The notes below the pieces were generated by a model. It was not told the origin of the DNA and made no database searches. It worked only from the letters and a program-made list of their open reading frames with translations. DNA of 64,000 bases, from the NCBI RefSeq assembly GCF_000208925.1, contig NW_001914875.1:62001-126000 (forward strand). The letters run 5' to 3'. Positions within the stretch are counted from its first letter, which is position 1, and the number at the start of each line of letters is the position of its first letter. The stretch is from Entamoeba histolytica HM-1:IMSS. Its lineage: Eukaryota; Evosea; Mastigamoebida; Endamoebidae. The position numbers and the translations under genes are program-made. Shown one piece after another: positions 28,514 to 37,336 of this stretch.

Positions 28514-31234
28514 TTATTTGTCAAAAACTGTTTTAACTAATTTTTCTGATGAATGATAAATATGAGAAAAATCTTTTCTTTTGATGTTTACACATGGATA
28601 TATAAAACTTTTTTCTAATTGATACCAACGTTTAACTACATTGTTAAATAATGTCTCACATGAAACACTTAATTTTCTTGCCATTACTTCTAAGAATATC
28701 ATTTCTACTGATGAAAATTCAAATGGTTTATATTCAAAATTTTCTGCAATTTGAAAATATTCTTTTCCCATTAAAGAACGAACAGATAACATGGCAGTTT
28801 GTTGTTCTTCTACAGTAATTTCATCAAATTCAGTTTGAATTGGTTTAAATGAAATTTTAAAAGAAGGAGGTGGATTAGAATTATCAAAATCAAAGAATGC
28901 TCTAAAAAGATTTTCTTGTTCATGAACATTAGTTGGACTTGGAATATAACTTTTTTTTCTTGTTTGTTCATAAGAAATTGATGCAATTAAAGAGGAATAA
29001 CATTTAGTTAATATTTTAGTAATTTTTAAATTAGTTGAATGTTTATTTGAAGACATATCTTTATCTTTTAATGGATTATTAATATTTTGTTCTGTTTGAT
29101 TAATATCTATTGATTTGTTAATAGAACTGTATTCAATTGGTTTAAATAATGATTCTATTTCTTTAGACTCATCAATACCAAACCACCCTTTTATTTCTTT
29201 AATAATGTTACTTTTTTCTTTTAGTTCTTTCTTTATTTTAACTGGTCTTAATCTTTTCTCAGAAATACTAGACTCTAAGTCTTGAATAAAATATCCAGTT
29301 ACTAATCCTTTTATATCTTCATCATTTTCTCCTTCTTCACTTAATTTAATACTTTCTCCTTCGATGTCTGGTTCTATAATATTAACATTACCTTCTGACT
29401 CACCACCACTTTCTTCAAATGACTCAACATCATTAATAAATTCTTTATCCAATTCATTTTCTAAGATATCATCTAAACTTCTAAAAGAAATATTTTCTAA
29501 TCCACGAGTTTTTCTTTTCCAATTTTCAATAATATGATAAAGAGGAATATTTTTTGGTTGTGTTTGTTGTATTTTCTTTTGAAAACTAACATTAGAACTC
29601 GTCATTGCATCAATAAGTTGTTCAATTTTCCCTCGTTCATTAAGCAATTCAATTTCATGACAATTTGACACTAAAACATTTCCACAACAATAACTATATT
29701 TGTGTATATATTTATTAGCAAAATAGTTATCATCTATTTTATCCCATCCAAGTGTTAAAAATCTAACTGCCAGAAATATAAATGACATAAAAGCATAAAC
29801 TGATGGATGACTTTGTTTTAATGAATCATATAATATCATTGCTAAATCATAAAACCCTTCTGGAATATCTAATTCACTAATATAACATTTCATTGATTCT
29901 TCAACAGATAAAAAAGGTCCACCAATATTATAATGAAAATTCCAATACTCAAACCTACGAGTAAAACAAGATGAATCTACCATATATTGACCAAATGAAT
30001 TAAAAATGAAATTACCAAATTTATGGTCACTTCTAAGTGATTCAATAATTGTCAAATTACTAAATATTGGTAATCGTTGATTAACAACATCTCTAAAAAA
30101 TATTTGATATGGAATTTTTTGACCACAACGAAATAAAGCAACATAAGTTGAGAATAATGGGAATTCTGAAGAAAGCTTTTTATTTAAAACAATTTTTCCT
30201 CTTCTATATTTTTCTATGGTATCAACTATAATATCTCCTGTTATTTTGTACTTTTCATCTAACCTTTTTACAGGTTTTGAATATTGTTTAAAGAGTTCAG
30301 TACTATTCATATTTCGAATAAGTGCTTCTTTAATAAATGGATCTTCAATACTACTAATCAAACTATTTTTAAATACCTCATATTCCTTTTCAGAGTATGA
30401 ATTAATGGTATTTTTACTCTCTGTTACATCAGAATATTTCAAATATTCTTGTTCTAACCAATTAGATTCGTTATATTCTGGTGATTCTTCATTTAATTTA
30501 TTAAATAATCCTTCTCCACTAAATAACTTATCAATATTTTCTGATTCTTCTCCATTAAGTAACTTTTCTACATTTTGTAATTCCCCTTCTCCATTAAGTA
30601 ACTTATCAATATTTTCTGATTCTTCTCCACTAAGTGACTCTTCTTTTTTAATTTGTGATTCTTTTTTCTTGTGTAAATGTTCAACTAATACTTTCTTTTT
30701 CTTCAAATATGTTTCTATTTTATCCTTTATTTTATAGTTTTTTAATTGATTTTCATATGCTTTTAATTTGGCAAGTCGTTGATTGATTAAATCTGTTGGA
30801 TCTTCACTATATCCTTTAAATTGTATAATTTGTTCACGAATATATTTTAAAGCTTCTTGTACATCAACTTCATAAAATTTAGCCATTACTTCACAATAAA
30901 TATAAGAAATTTTTTGAAGAGAAGTAAAGTATGAATCGTCTCTTGACACTGCCCTCTTTTCTAGAATACATCGCATTTTCAACTTTTCTTTTAATTCAAT
31001 TTTTTTCTTTATAAGTCTAAGACGTTTGTTTAGTCCAGCTCCTGTTTTAACAATTCTTCTTGTAGGCATAGGTTTTGAACCTACGTCTGGTTTGTCTTTA
31101 CTTTCAAATTCTTTATCAATTTTTAGTGAATAAGCAGTTATAATATTTCCACACTGAAGACAAACTAATTGCCCAATATCACTTTTATCAATTTTACTCC
31201 CTCCACAAACAGGACAAATCGAATTATCAGACAT
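28514..31234 (-). CDS. TFIIB-type zinc-ribbon protein, candidate Pol I factor TAF1B/Rrn7
   Basis: A 906-residue protein opening with a zinc ribbon (Cys7, Cys10, Cys25, Cys28; CPVCGG and CLQCGN), then a basic region (RLRLIKKKIELKEKLK). The middle, with segments such as YDSLKQSHPSVYAFMSFIFLAVRFLTLGWDKID, reads like helical cyclin-type repeats. Ribbon plus basic linker plus cyclin folds with long insertions is the plan of TAF1B/Rrn7, the TFIIB-like subunit that starts rRNA transcription. A run of acidic repeats (GEESENIDKLLNGE and variants) lies at about 205-245. TFIIB itself is far shorter (~320 residues), and Brf lacks such inserts. The Pol I assignment is inference from layout. Confidence 0.55.
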   Translation of the reverse strand: MSDNSICPVCGGSKIDKSDIGQLVCLQCGNIITAYSLKIDKEFESKDKPDVGSKPMPTRRIVKTGAGLNKRLRLIKKKIELKEKLKMRCILEKRAVSRDDSYFTSLQKISYIYCEVMAKFYEVDVQEALKYIREQIIQFKGYSEDPTDLINQRLAKLKAYENQLKNYKIKDKIETYLKKKKVLVEHLHKKKESQIKKEESLSGEESENIDKLLNGEGELQNVEKLLNGEESENIDKLFSGEGLFNKLNEESPEYNESNWLEQEYLKYSDVTESKNTINSYSEKEYEVFKNSLISSIEDPFIKEALIRNMNSTELFKQYSKPVKRLDEKYKITGDIIVDTIEKYRRGKIVLNKKLSSEFPLFSTYVALFRCGQKIPYQIFFRDVVNQRLPIFSNLTIIESLRSDHKFGNFIFNSFGQYMVDSSCFTRRFEYWNFHYNIGGPFLSVEESMKCYISELDIPEGFYDLAMILYDSLKQSHPSVYAFMSFIFLAVRFLTLGWDKIDDNYFANKYIHKYSYCCGNVLVSNCHEIELLNERGKIEQLIDAMTSSNVSFQKKIQQTQPKNIPLYHIIENWKRKTRGLENISFRSLDDILENELDKEFINDVESFEESGGESEGNVNIIEPDIEGESIKLSEEGENDEDIKGLVTGYFIQDLESSISEKRLRPVKIKKELKEKSNIIKEIKGWFGIDESKEIESLFKPIEYSSINKSIDINQTEQNINNPLKDKDMSSNKHSTNLKITKILTKCYSSLIASISYEQTRKKSYIPSPTNVHEQENLFRAFFDFDNSNPPPSFKISFKPIQTEFDEITVEEQQTAMLSVRSLMGKEYFQIAENFEYKPFEFSSVEMIFLEVMARKLSVSCETLFNNVVKRWYQLEKSFIYPCVNIKRKDFSHIYHSSEKLVKTVFDK

Positions 31235-31484
31235 GAGAGTAATTCAAATAAACTTTATTTATTTTTCTATTAACAAAAAAAAAAAAGAAAACACAATAAT
31301 TAATAAAATAAATTAATTATTATAAACTTAAAAATATTAATATATATTTTTTTGTAATATATCACATTATTTTTTAATTAAAATTTAATAAAGAAATAAT
31401 AATAAATTAAAATGTTCATCTAAAACATATTTGACATCTTCTTACAAAGCCATATACAAATTCATTAAATATAACTTATTTCAA

Positions 31485-31799
31485 TCAAAATGGATAATCA
31501 AAACATCCATCATTTATATCCATTGTAGTTGGACTTTGTTGAATAATAACATTTTTTTGTTCTTCATTATTTTCTTCACTTTCTTCTTCATTTTCTTCAT
31601 TAGTTAATTCATTAGCAATTGGATCTTCAGGTCGTTCAAGAATAACAGGTCTACGTTGAGTATAATCTTCAATAAGAGAATAACTTGCAACACTAGCAGA
31701 AGTACAACTATCAACCATTTTAAGAAGTTCAGAAGTATTTTTACAAGCAATTGGACGAACAACTTCAGTTTTTACTGTTGGTACACAAAGAGTACTCAT
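31485..31799 (-). CDS. small acidic hypothetical protein
   Basis: A 104-residue frame with a complete start and stop. The N-terminal half is mixed (three Cys, no pairs), then comes an acidic stretch (NEENEEESEENNEEQ) and a short C-terminal tail. No domain is recognised. Support comes from the promoter: a perfect AATGAACT GAAC box sits 22 bp before the ATG, with a TATATAAAAGG just upstream of it, so the gene is probably transcribed. Confidence 0.6.
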   Translation of the reverse strand: MSTLCVPTVKTEVVRPIACKNTSELLKMVDSCTSASVASYSLIEDYTQRRPVILERPEDPIANELTNEENEEESEENNEEQKNVIIQQSPTTMDINDGCFDYPF

Positions 31800-31815
31800 A
31801 AATTATTTGATATAA

Positions 31816-31824
31816 AAGTTCATT
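31816..31824 (-). promoter_or_regulatory. consensus GAAC box of the small acidic gene
   Basis: AATGAACTT on the minus strand, an exact match to the described Entamoeba AATGAACT element, 22 bp before the ATG. A TATA-like TATATAAAAGG lies about 10-20 bp further upstream. Confidence 0.6.
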
Positions 31825-32470
31825 CAATAACTCCCTTTTATATATTTTCAATATAAATAAAGGGTTCTTAATTATTGTAAATTTTTTCTTCTTCTTTCTT
31901 ACGTTTATCCTTTTTTTTTTACTTTTCTTTCTTTTAATTTAATTTAAGAATTATCTTACAAATTTTTATGGAGTGAAAAAAGTTTTATTCACTAAAATCC
32001 AAAAAGGTTTTACCTTTGTATTTTCTTTTTTTCATTAATTGTATTGACGTTTAATATTTCCTTTTTTTAATACAAAAAAACTTCATGATAGTTGTGAGCT
32101 GGTAAATGAGTTGATTATTTTATTTTGTTTTCTTCGAAAGTAAAAGAACGAAAGAAGAATAAAATAGACGTAAAGTTACTTCTTTCATAGTACAAAAATA
32201 CATTTTAATTAGTAAAATTTCAAATTTTTAAAGAATTTTAAAGATCTTTGACTGCCATCAGATTATTTTAAAAAAATGGATAAATGTTATTAATCACAAA
32301 ATTATGAGTATGAAGGAACTAAAAAATAAAAAAAACAAAAATAAAAAGACAAAGAGAAACTCCTTCCAAAACTTACTATTACATATATATCTTACTGGTT
32401 TTTTAGTTTATTTAGTTCATTTAATTTAGATTTTTTGAGAAGAAATCTTAAAGAGAGGGTTTAAATTATA
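31825..32470. other. divergent intergenic region
   Basis: About 650 bp of AT-rich DNA between the small acidic gene and the formin. It contains polypyrimidine and poly-A runs. No gene seen. Confidence 0.5.
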
Positions 32471-34780
32471 ATGTTACACGTTGAATACCACCATGAAGAT
32501 GGGACAATAGAATTACTTAATATTCCTATTACACAAACTCCAGAAAATGATATTTTGAGAATTGCAAATATTGCAGATCCTGAGAATTATGAAATAATAA
32601 CAAAAAATAATGAAAAACCAAAATATGTTGATGGAGAATCATTAATTTTGCATTTAACTATAGAAGAAAATGTTAAAAGAGATATTAATGTTTTTCAACA
32701 AATTGGTTCAGTTTTACATAAACAATTAATGTTCAGTTTAAAATCAAAATTTATTGATAAACAATACATCAACCTTTTTATTGAATATGGAGGAGTATTA
32801 AAATTGTTTGATTCAATTGCTCAATCTGAAGGAAATACTCAAAGTTATGCTTTAAATGCATTATTAGTATTAATGTCAGATGAAACAGGATTTAATGCTG
32901 TAATTCAATGGGAACATGCTAGTGATATTTTATATTCATTATTAACAAAAGACACAGCTGCAACTATTTCTCGTCAAGCAGCAGAAATATGTACTGTATT
33001 AACTACTTTTTGTGGTTCTGATGGTATTGAAGAAGCAGCTGGAAATTTTGCTACAAAAAATGGAAAAAGAAAGTTTGAAAATTTAGTAGAGTTAGCGTTG
33101 TCTGGAGATATTCAAACATCAGAAAATGCAATGCTTCTTATAGATTCATTAATGATAGGAGAGACTAAAGAAACAATTATTTTATTAATTAAAGAGTTTG
33201 ATGTTTTAAATAAACTAAAATCTTGTAATTCTGAAATTATTCAAAGATGTTTAAAAAATATTAATACAGAAATTGTTGGAGAAACTGGAAAAACAAAAAA
33301 AGGATGGGATGATTTAAAGTTATTAAGACCAGAAATGAATGAAGTAGAAAATGAAAGAATTTTATTAGAAAAAGAATATAATAAATTATATAATGAATTA
33401 AAACAATTAAAAGAAAAAGAGAGAATTATTAAAAGTGATACTGTAATGAAAAATACTCAAATTAAAAAACTTGAAGAAGAAGAAAAAGAATTAAATAATA
33501 AAAGTATTCTTATTGAAGAAAAAATGAATAGTATTTTAGAATATCCTTCAAGAGAAACAATGATTAATGAAATTAAAAGTAATAAAAAAATTATTGATAG
33601 TTTTGAATTTGAAAGAACTTTATTAAAAAATAAACTTGCTGATATGGAAATTAGAGAAAAACCTCAAATTCAAATAGAAGATGAAATTACTAATGTTTTT
33701 GATGAACAATTGACTAATCCACCACCACCACCTCCTCCATTAATGCAAGGAAAAGGTCCTATTAATGTTGAAGGAAAACATTGTGTTGAAGGGTATTTAA
33801 GAAATGCATTTGTATTATTACAAAGTAGAATTAATGTTTTATTATTATTAAAAAGTATTAATGGAGAAAATAGAGATGTTGATGAACAAACAATGACAAT
33901 TGTAATGAATATAATTAAAAGAGCTAATTTAAAAGACTATGAAAATATTACTTCAATTCAAGAGTATTCTACACTTGACCAATATGCTCTTAAAATTTTG
34001 AAAGAACCTTTTATTAGTCAAAAAATTCAAATTACTATTCAATGTAATCAAGTCCATAATAAATTAGATGACCTTTTAACTCCACTAAGAACAATAGATG
34101 CTGCTTGTAATGCAGTAAGAAAATCTTCAGCATTAAAACCTGTACTTGCAACACTTTTAAATATTGGTAATTTTGTGAATAGTGGTTGTAGTCAATTAGA
34201 ACGAGCTGATGGATTTGGGATGGAAATTCTTCCTCTACTAAAATTTATTGGATCATCTCAAACATATGCTGAGTTTTTGACAACTTCAGTTGATGTTAAA
34301 AGTGTAGAAACAGAATTAAAAGTATGTTGTGATGTTAATGATGATCTTCAGAATGTTGTTAATTCATTAAAACAAACAGAGACATCAATAGTTGGAATTA
34401 ATAAAATTTATGCTGATATGATTTCATCTGGTAATAACTTTGATTCTATCAAAAAAGAAATTGAAATCATTACTAAAAAATCTAGAAGTTACCTTCAAAA
34501 AGCATCTCAAACAGAAAAATTATTCAAAGAAACTTTATTCTTCTTTACTGCTGATGAAAATGCTTCTAATATTTATACTACTTTAACATTTTTTGGTATA
34601 TTTGCTGAGTTTATTACAGCACTTACTCTTGCTGCTAGAGTAGAAGAAAGAAGACAAAAAATTATTAATGAAGAACTTAAAACAAACTCATACGCTCCTG
34701 GCTCAAATGAAGATCCAATGACCCAAATTATTGCACAATTAAAGTCTGGGCAAATTGGAAAACAAATGCTAAAGAAATAA
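32471..34780 (+). CDS. short formin (GBD/FH3, minimal FH1, FH2)
   Basis: A 769-residue formin, which nucleates and elongates unbranched actin filaments. The N-terminal ~290 residues look like an armadillo-type GBD/FH3 regulatory region. A coiled coil follows (about 295-400). FH1 is reduced to one run of seven prolines (about 417-423). The FH2 domain (about 430-740) has the signature VLATLLNIGNFVNSG and later ADGFGMEILPLLKF. The FH2 is short at its front: the lasso/linker region with its conserved Trp, and the start of the knob, are not evident, since FH1 leads almost directly into the helical core. No clear DAD tail is seen. Single exon. Confidence 0.85.
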   Translation: MLHVEYHHEDGTIELLNIPITQTPENDILRIANIADPENYEIITKNNEKPKYVDGESLILHLTIEENVKRDINVFQQIGSVLHKQLMFSLKSKFIDKQYINLFIEYGGVLKLFDSIAQSEGNTQSYALNALLVLMSDETGFNAVIQWEHASDILYSLLTKDTAATISRQAAEICTVLTTFCGSDGIEEAAGNFATKNGKRKFENLVELALSGDIQTSENAMLLIDSLMIGETKETIILLIKEFDVLNKLKSCNSEIIQRCLKNINTEIVGETGKTKKGWDDLKLLRPEMNEVENERILLEKEYNKLYNELKQLKEKERIIKSDTVMKNTQIKKLEEEEKELNNKSILIEEKMNSILEYPSRETMINEIKSNKKIIDSFEFERTLLKNKLADMEIREKPQIQIEDEITNVFDEQLTNPPPPPPPLMQGKGPINVEGKHCVEGYLRNAFVLLQSRINVLLLLKSINGENRDVDEQTMTIVMNIIKRANLKDYENITSIQEYSTLDQYALKILKEPFISQKIQITIQCNQVHNKLDDLLTPLRTIDAACNAVRKSSALKPVLATLLNIGNFVNSGCSQLERADGFGMEILPLLKFIGSSQTYAEFLTTSVDVKSVETELKVCCDVNDDLQNVVNSLKQTETSIVGINKIYADMISSGNNFDSIKKEIEIITKKSRSYLQKASQTEKLFKETLFFFTADENASNIYTTLTFFGIFAEFITALTLAARVEERRQKIINEELKTNSYAPGSNEDPMTQIIAQLKSGQIGKQMLKK

Positions 34781-34878
34781 TTATTTACATTCATTGATAT
34801 TACATTTTTTATTATCTTTCCTAAAAAAAAATAGGAAAGTTGAGTGGTGTTTTTATTGAAAGGGAAAAATTGTAAATT

Positions 34879-36159
34879 TCAATTGAAAATATATCCAGCC
34901 TCCTTAAGAACATCAAAGATTTTATCACGATGCTCTACTCCATAACATTCCATTTGAACATCACATAGACATATTCCAATAGCAGAAGTTGCTGGTCTTC
35001 TTGTTGCAACACCAACAACAGTTGCTTTTTCTTCAGTAATATGAGCAAGAAGATCCTTAATAGCACCTGGAACATCTGCAATTTCAACAGTAAATTCAAC
35101 TTTTCTTCCTGCCTTAACAAGACCTCTTTCAATAACTTTATTGATAACATTAACATCAAGATTTCCTCCTGAAACAATACACACAACATTTGTATCTTCA
35201 GTAAGTCCTTTAATCTTTCCAGATAATAATGCAGCTACTGGAGTAGCTCCAGATCCTTCACTTACTATTTTACATCTTTCTAACATCAATAACATAGCTT
35301 GTGCAATACTCTCTTCATCAACAGTAACAATTTCATCAACATATTTCAATAAAACTGGTGCTGTCTTATCACCAGGTGCTTTGACAGCAATACCATCAGC
35401 CATAGTTTTTGCTGTCTTAACACAACAAATCTTATGTTCTGCTTTAGAAACTGCCATTGATGGACATTCAGCTGCTTGAACTCCAATAATTCTAATTTCT
35501 GGTTTAATTTGTTTAGCAGCAAAAGCAACTCCAGACATAAGTCCTCCTCCTCCAATAGCTCCAATGATAACATCACATTTTTCTAATTGTTCAAGAATCT
35601 CAAGAGCAATTGTTCCTTGACCAGCCATAACCCATGGATCATTGAATGGATGGACAAATGTTTTACCTTCTTCTTTACATAATTGCATAGCATAAGCTAA
35701 TGATTCATCAAATACTTTACCATGAAGAACAACTTCTGCACCATAACCTCTAGTTGCAGTAACTTTAGCTGTAGAAGCAAATTCTGGCATAACAATAGTA
35801 GCTTTACAACCTGCACTAGTTGATGCAAATGCAACACCTTGAGCATGGTTTCCAGCAGATGCAGCAACTACACCTCTTTTCTTTTCTTCTTCAGTTAATG
35901 TAGCAATTTTATTAACAGCACCTCTAACTTTGAATGATCCAGTCTTTTGTAAATTCTCTAATTTTAAATAAGTTTTACATCCAACTTTCTTAGAGATAGT
36001 ATTTGAATATTCTAAGGCAGTATAATAAGCATATCCTTTAATTCTTTTAGATGCAGCATATACATCACTAATTGTTATTGGACATTCTGTATTTGGAATA
36101 TCTCCAACAACATCATGTGGAACCTTTAAGTATTCACTTCCATTGGTTGTAGTAGACAT
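34879..36159 (-). CDS. threonine dehydratase (PLP-dependent)
   Basis: A 426-residue fold-type II PLP enzyme that turns threonine into 2-oxobutyrate and ammonia. The Schiff-base lysine is in TGSFKVRGA (about 76). The phosphate-binding glycine loop is IGAIGGGGLMSG (about 195-205). SAGNHAQGVA (about 100) is the substrate loop. The C-terminal ~75 residues form an ACT-like regulatory domain (KVEFTVEIADVPGAIKDLLA). Length and the single ACT-like domain fit the TdcB/short IlvA catabolic type. In an anaerobe lacking a full TCA cycle, 2-oxobutyrate can feed energy metabolism through a ferredoxin oxidoreductase. It is divergently paired with pyridoxal kinase, which makes its cofactor. Confidence 0.93.
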   Translation of the reverse strand: MSTTTNGSEYLKVPHDVVGDIPNTECPITISDVYAASKRIKGYAYYTALEYSNTISKKVGCKTYLKLENLQKTGSFKVRGAVNKIATLTEEEKKRGVVAASAGNHAQGVAFASTSAGCKATIVMPEFASTAKVTATRGYGAEVVLHGKVFDESLAYAMQLCKEEGKTFVHPFNDPWVMAGQGTIALEILEQLEKCDVIIGAIGGGGLMSGVAFAAKQIKPEIRIIGVQAAECPSMAVSKAEHKICCVKTAKTMADGIAVKAPGDKTAPVLLKYVDEIVTVDEESIAQAMLLMLERCKIVSEGSGATPVAALLSGKIKGLTEDTNVVCIVSGGNLDVNVINKVIERGLVKAGRKVEFTVEIADVPGAIKDLLAHITEEKATVVGVATRRPATSAIGICLCDVQMECYGVEHRDKIFDVLKEAGYIFN

Positions 36160-36379
36160 GAAGAAAATGAATAATAAATAACAACAGGTTAATGGTTTTA
36201 AATCAATGAAAAAAAGAAACTAAGGAGAGACTTTCTAGAAGAAAGTAGAATAATAAAGATTTAATAATTATTTTAGTTGTAAGGAAAGAATAGAAGTTTA
36301 ATTTTTGTTTTATTTAACTAAAAAAAAAAAGGAAATTTGTTAAGTTAGTTCAATGATAATAAAAAAGAAAAAAACCTTT

Positions 36380-36385
36380 GAACTA
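36380..36385 (+). promoter_or_regulatory. GAAC box of pyridoxal kinase
   Basis: GAACTA, 26 bp before the ATG, preceded by TTT. Confidence 0.45.
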
Positions 36386-36405
36386 ATTATAATAATATTA
36401 GTTTA

Positions 36406-37245
36406 ATGACCAATAAAGTCCTCACTATAAGTTCTTATGTTTGTTCAGGGTTTGTTGGAAATAGGTGTGGAATGATCATTTTGGACTCTTTCCAAATTCA
36501 ATCCATATTTGTTCTTACTACACATCTTGCAAACCACACTGGTTATCCTGTTGTTGGAGGAAGTGGGGTATTACTTAATGATTTTATATCAATTATGGAT
36601 TCATTAGAAGTTAATCATTTGGATAAAGACATTGAATTTCTTGTCACAGGATATTTTCCATCTTCAGATTTAGTTTATGAAACTATTAACCGTGTAAAAA
36701 GAATTAAAGATAATAAGAAGGTATACTTTTTGTGTGATCCAATTCTTGGTGATAATGGTAAGATGTATACTAAGTCTGAAGTTCAAGATTCTATGAAAGA
36801 ATTAATTAAATATGCAGATATTATTACTCCAAATGCAACTGAATTATCTTTTTTGACGGGACTAGAAGTTAATTCAGTTAGTGAAGCAATTAAAGCATGT
36901 CATATTCTTCATGAACAAGGAATACCAGTAATATTAGTAACTTCAATTAAAGAAGGAAATGATATTATTCTTTTATGTAGTTTTAAAGATACATTAAATA
37001 ATAAAAATTTTACAATCAAAATTCCTCGTATTGAAGGAGATTTTACTGGAGTAGGAGATACTTTAACATATATTTTATTAAGTTGGATTATTAAAGGTAT
37101 TCCTTTAGAACATGCAGTTAATAGAGCTATAAGTACTCTTCAAACCATTCTTAGAAATACTGTTGGAACTGCAGAAATTAATATTATAAATTGTATTCCT
37201 TATTTAAAAGGAACTGAAGAGTCTTTTACAATTACTTATATTTGA
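36406..37245 (+). CDS. pyridoxal kinase
   Basis: A 279-residue member of the ribokinase-like family that phosphorylates pyridoxal (vitamin B6) to give PLP. Marks are the N-terminal ISSYVCSGFVGNR substrate loop, the conserved YFLCDPILGDNG (about 106-117), ADIITPNATELSFLTG, and the catalytic anion-hole motif DFTGVGDT (Asp near 219; usually GTGD, here GVGD). Length is typical. The gene is divergent from threonine dehydratase across a 246 bp gap. The last residues have no targeting signal, so it should be cytosolic. Single exon. Confidence 0.92.
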   Translation: MTNKVLTISSYVCSGFVGNRCGMIILDSFQIQSIFVLTTHLANHTGYPVVGGSGVLLNDFISIMDSLEVNHLDKDIEFLVTGYFPSSDLVYETINRVKRIKDNKKVYFLCDPILGDNGKMYTKSEVQDSMKELIKYADIITPNATELSFLTGLEVNSVSEAIKACHILHEQGIPVILVTSIKEGNDIILLCSFKDTLNNKNFTIKIPRIEGDFTGVGDTLTYILLSWIIKGIPLEHAVNRAISTLQTILRNTVGTAEINIINCIPYLKGTEESFTITYI

Positions 37246-37336
37246 ATTTACAAAGTATTTTTTAAATTCTTTTCTTTTTTAAATGAAATTAAACATAACA
37301 TTTAATAATAATAATTAATAAGAATTTTATAACAAA

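Noticed and set aside
30216..30737. A 173-codon frame opposite the Rrn7-like gene
   Set aside because: It is the antisense of the acidic repeat region; its Ser/Leu/Phe repeats mirror the Glu/Asn/Lys repeats of the real gene.
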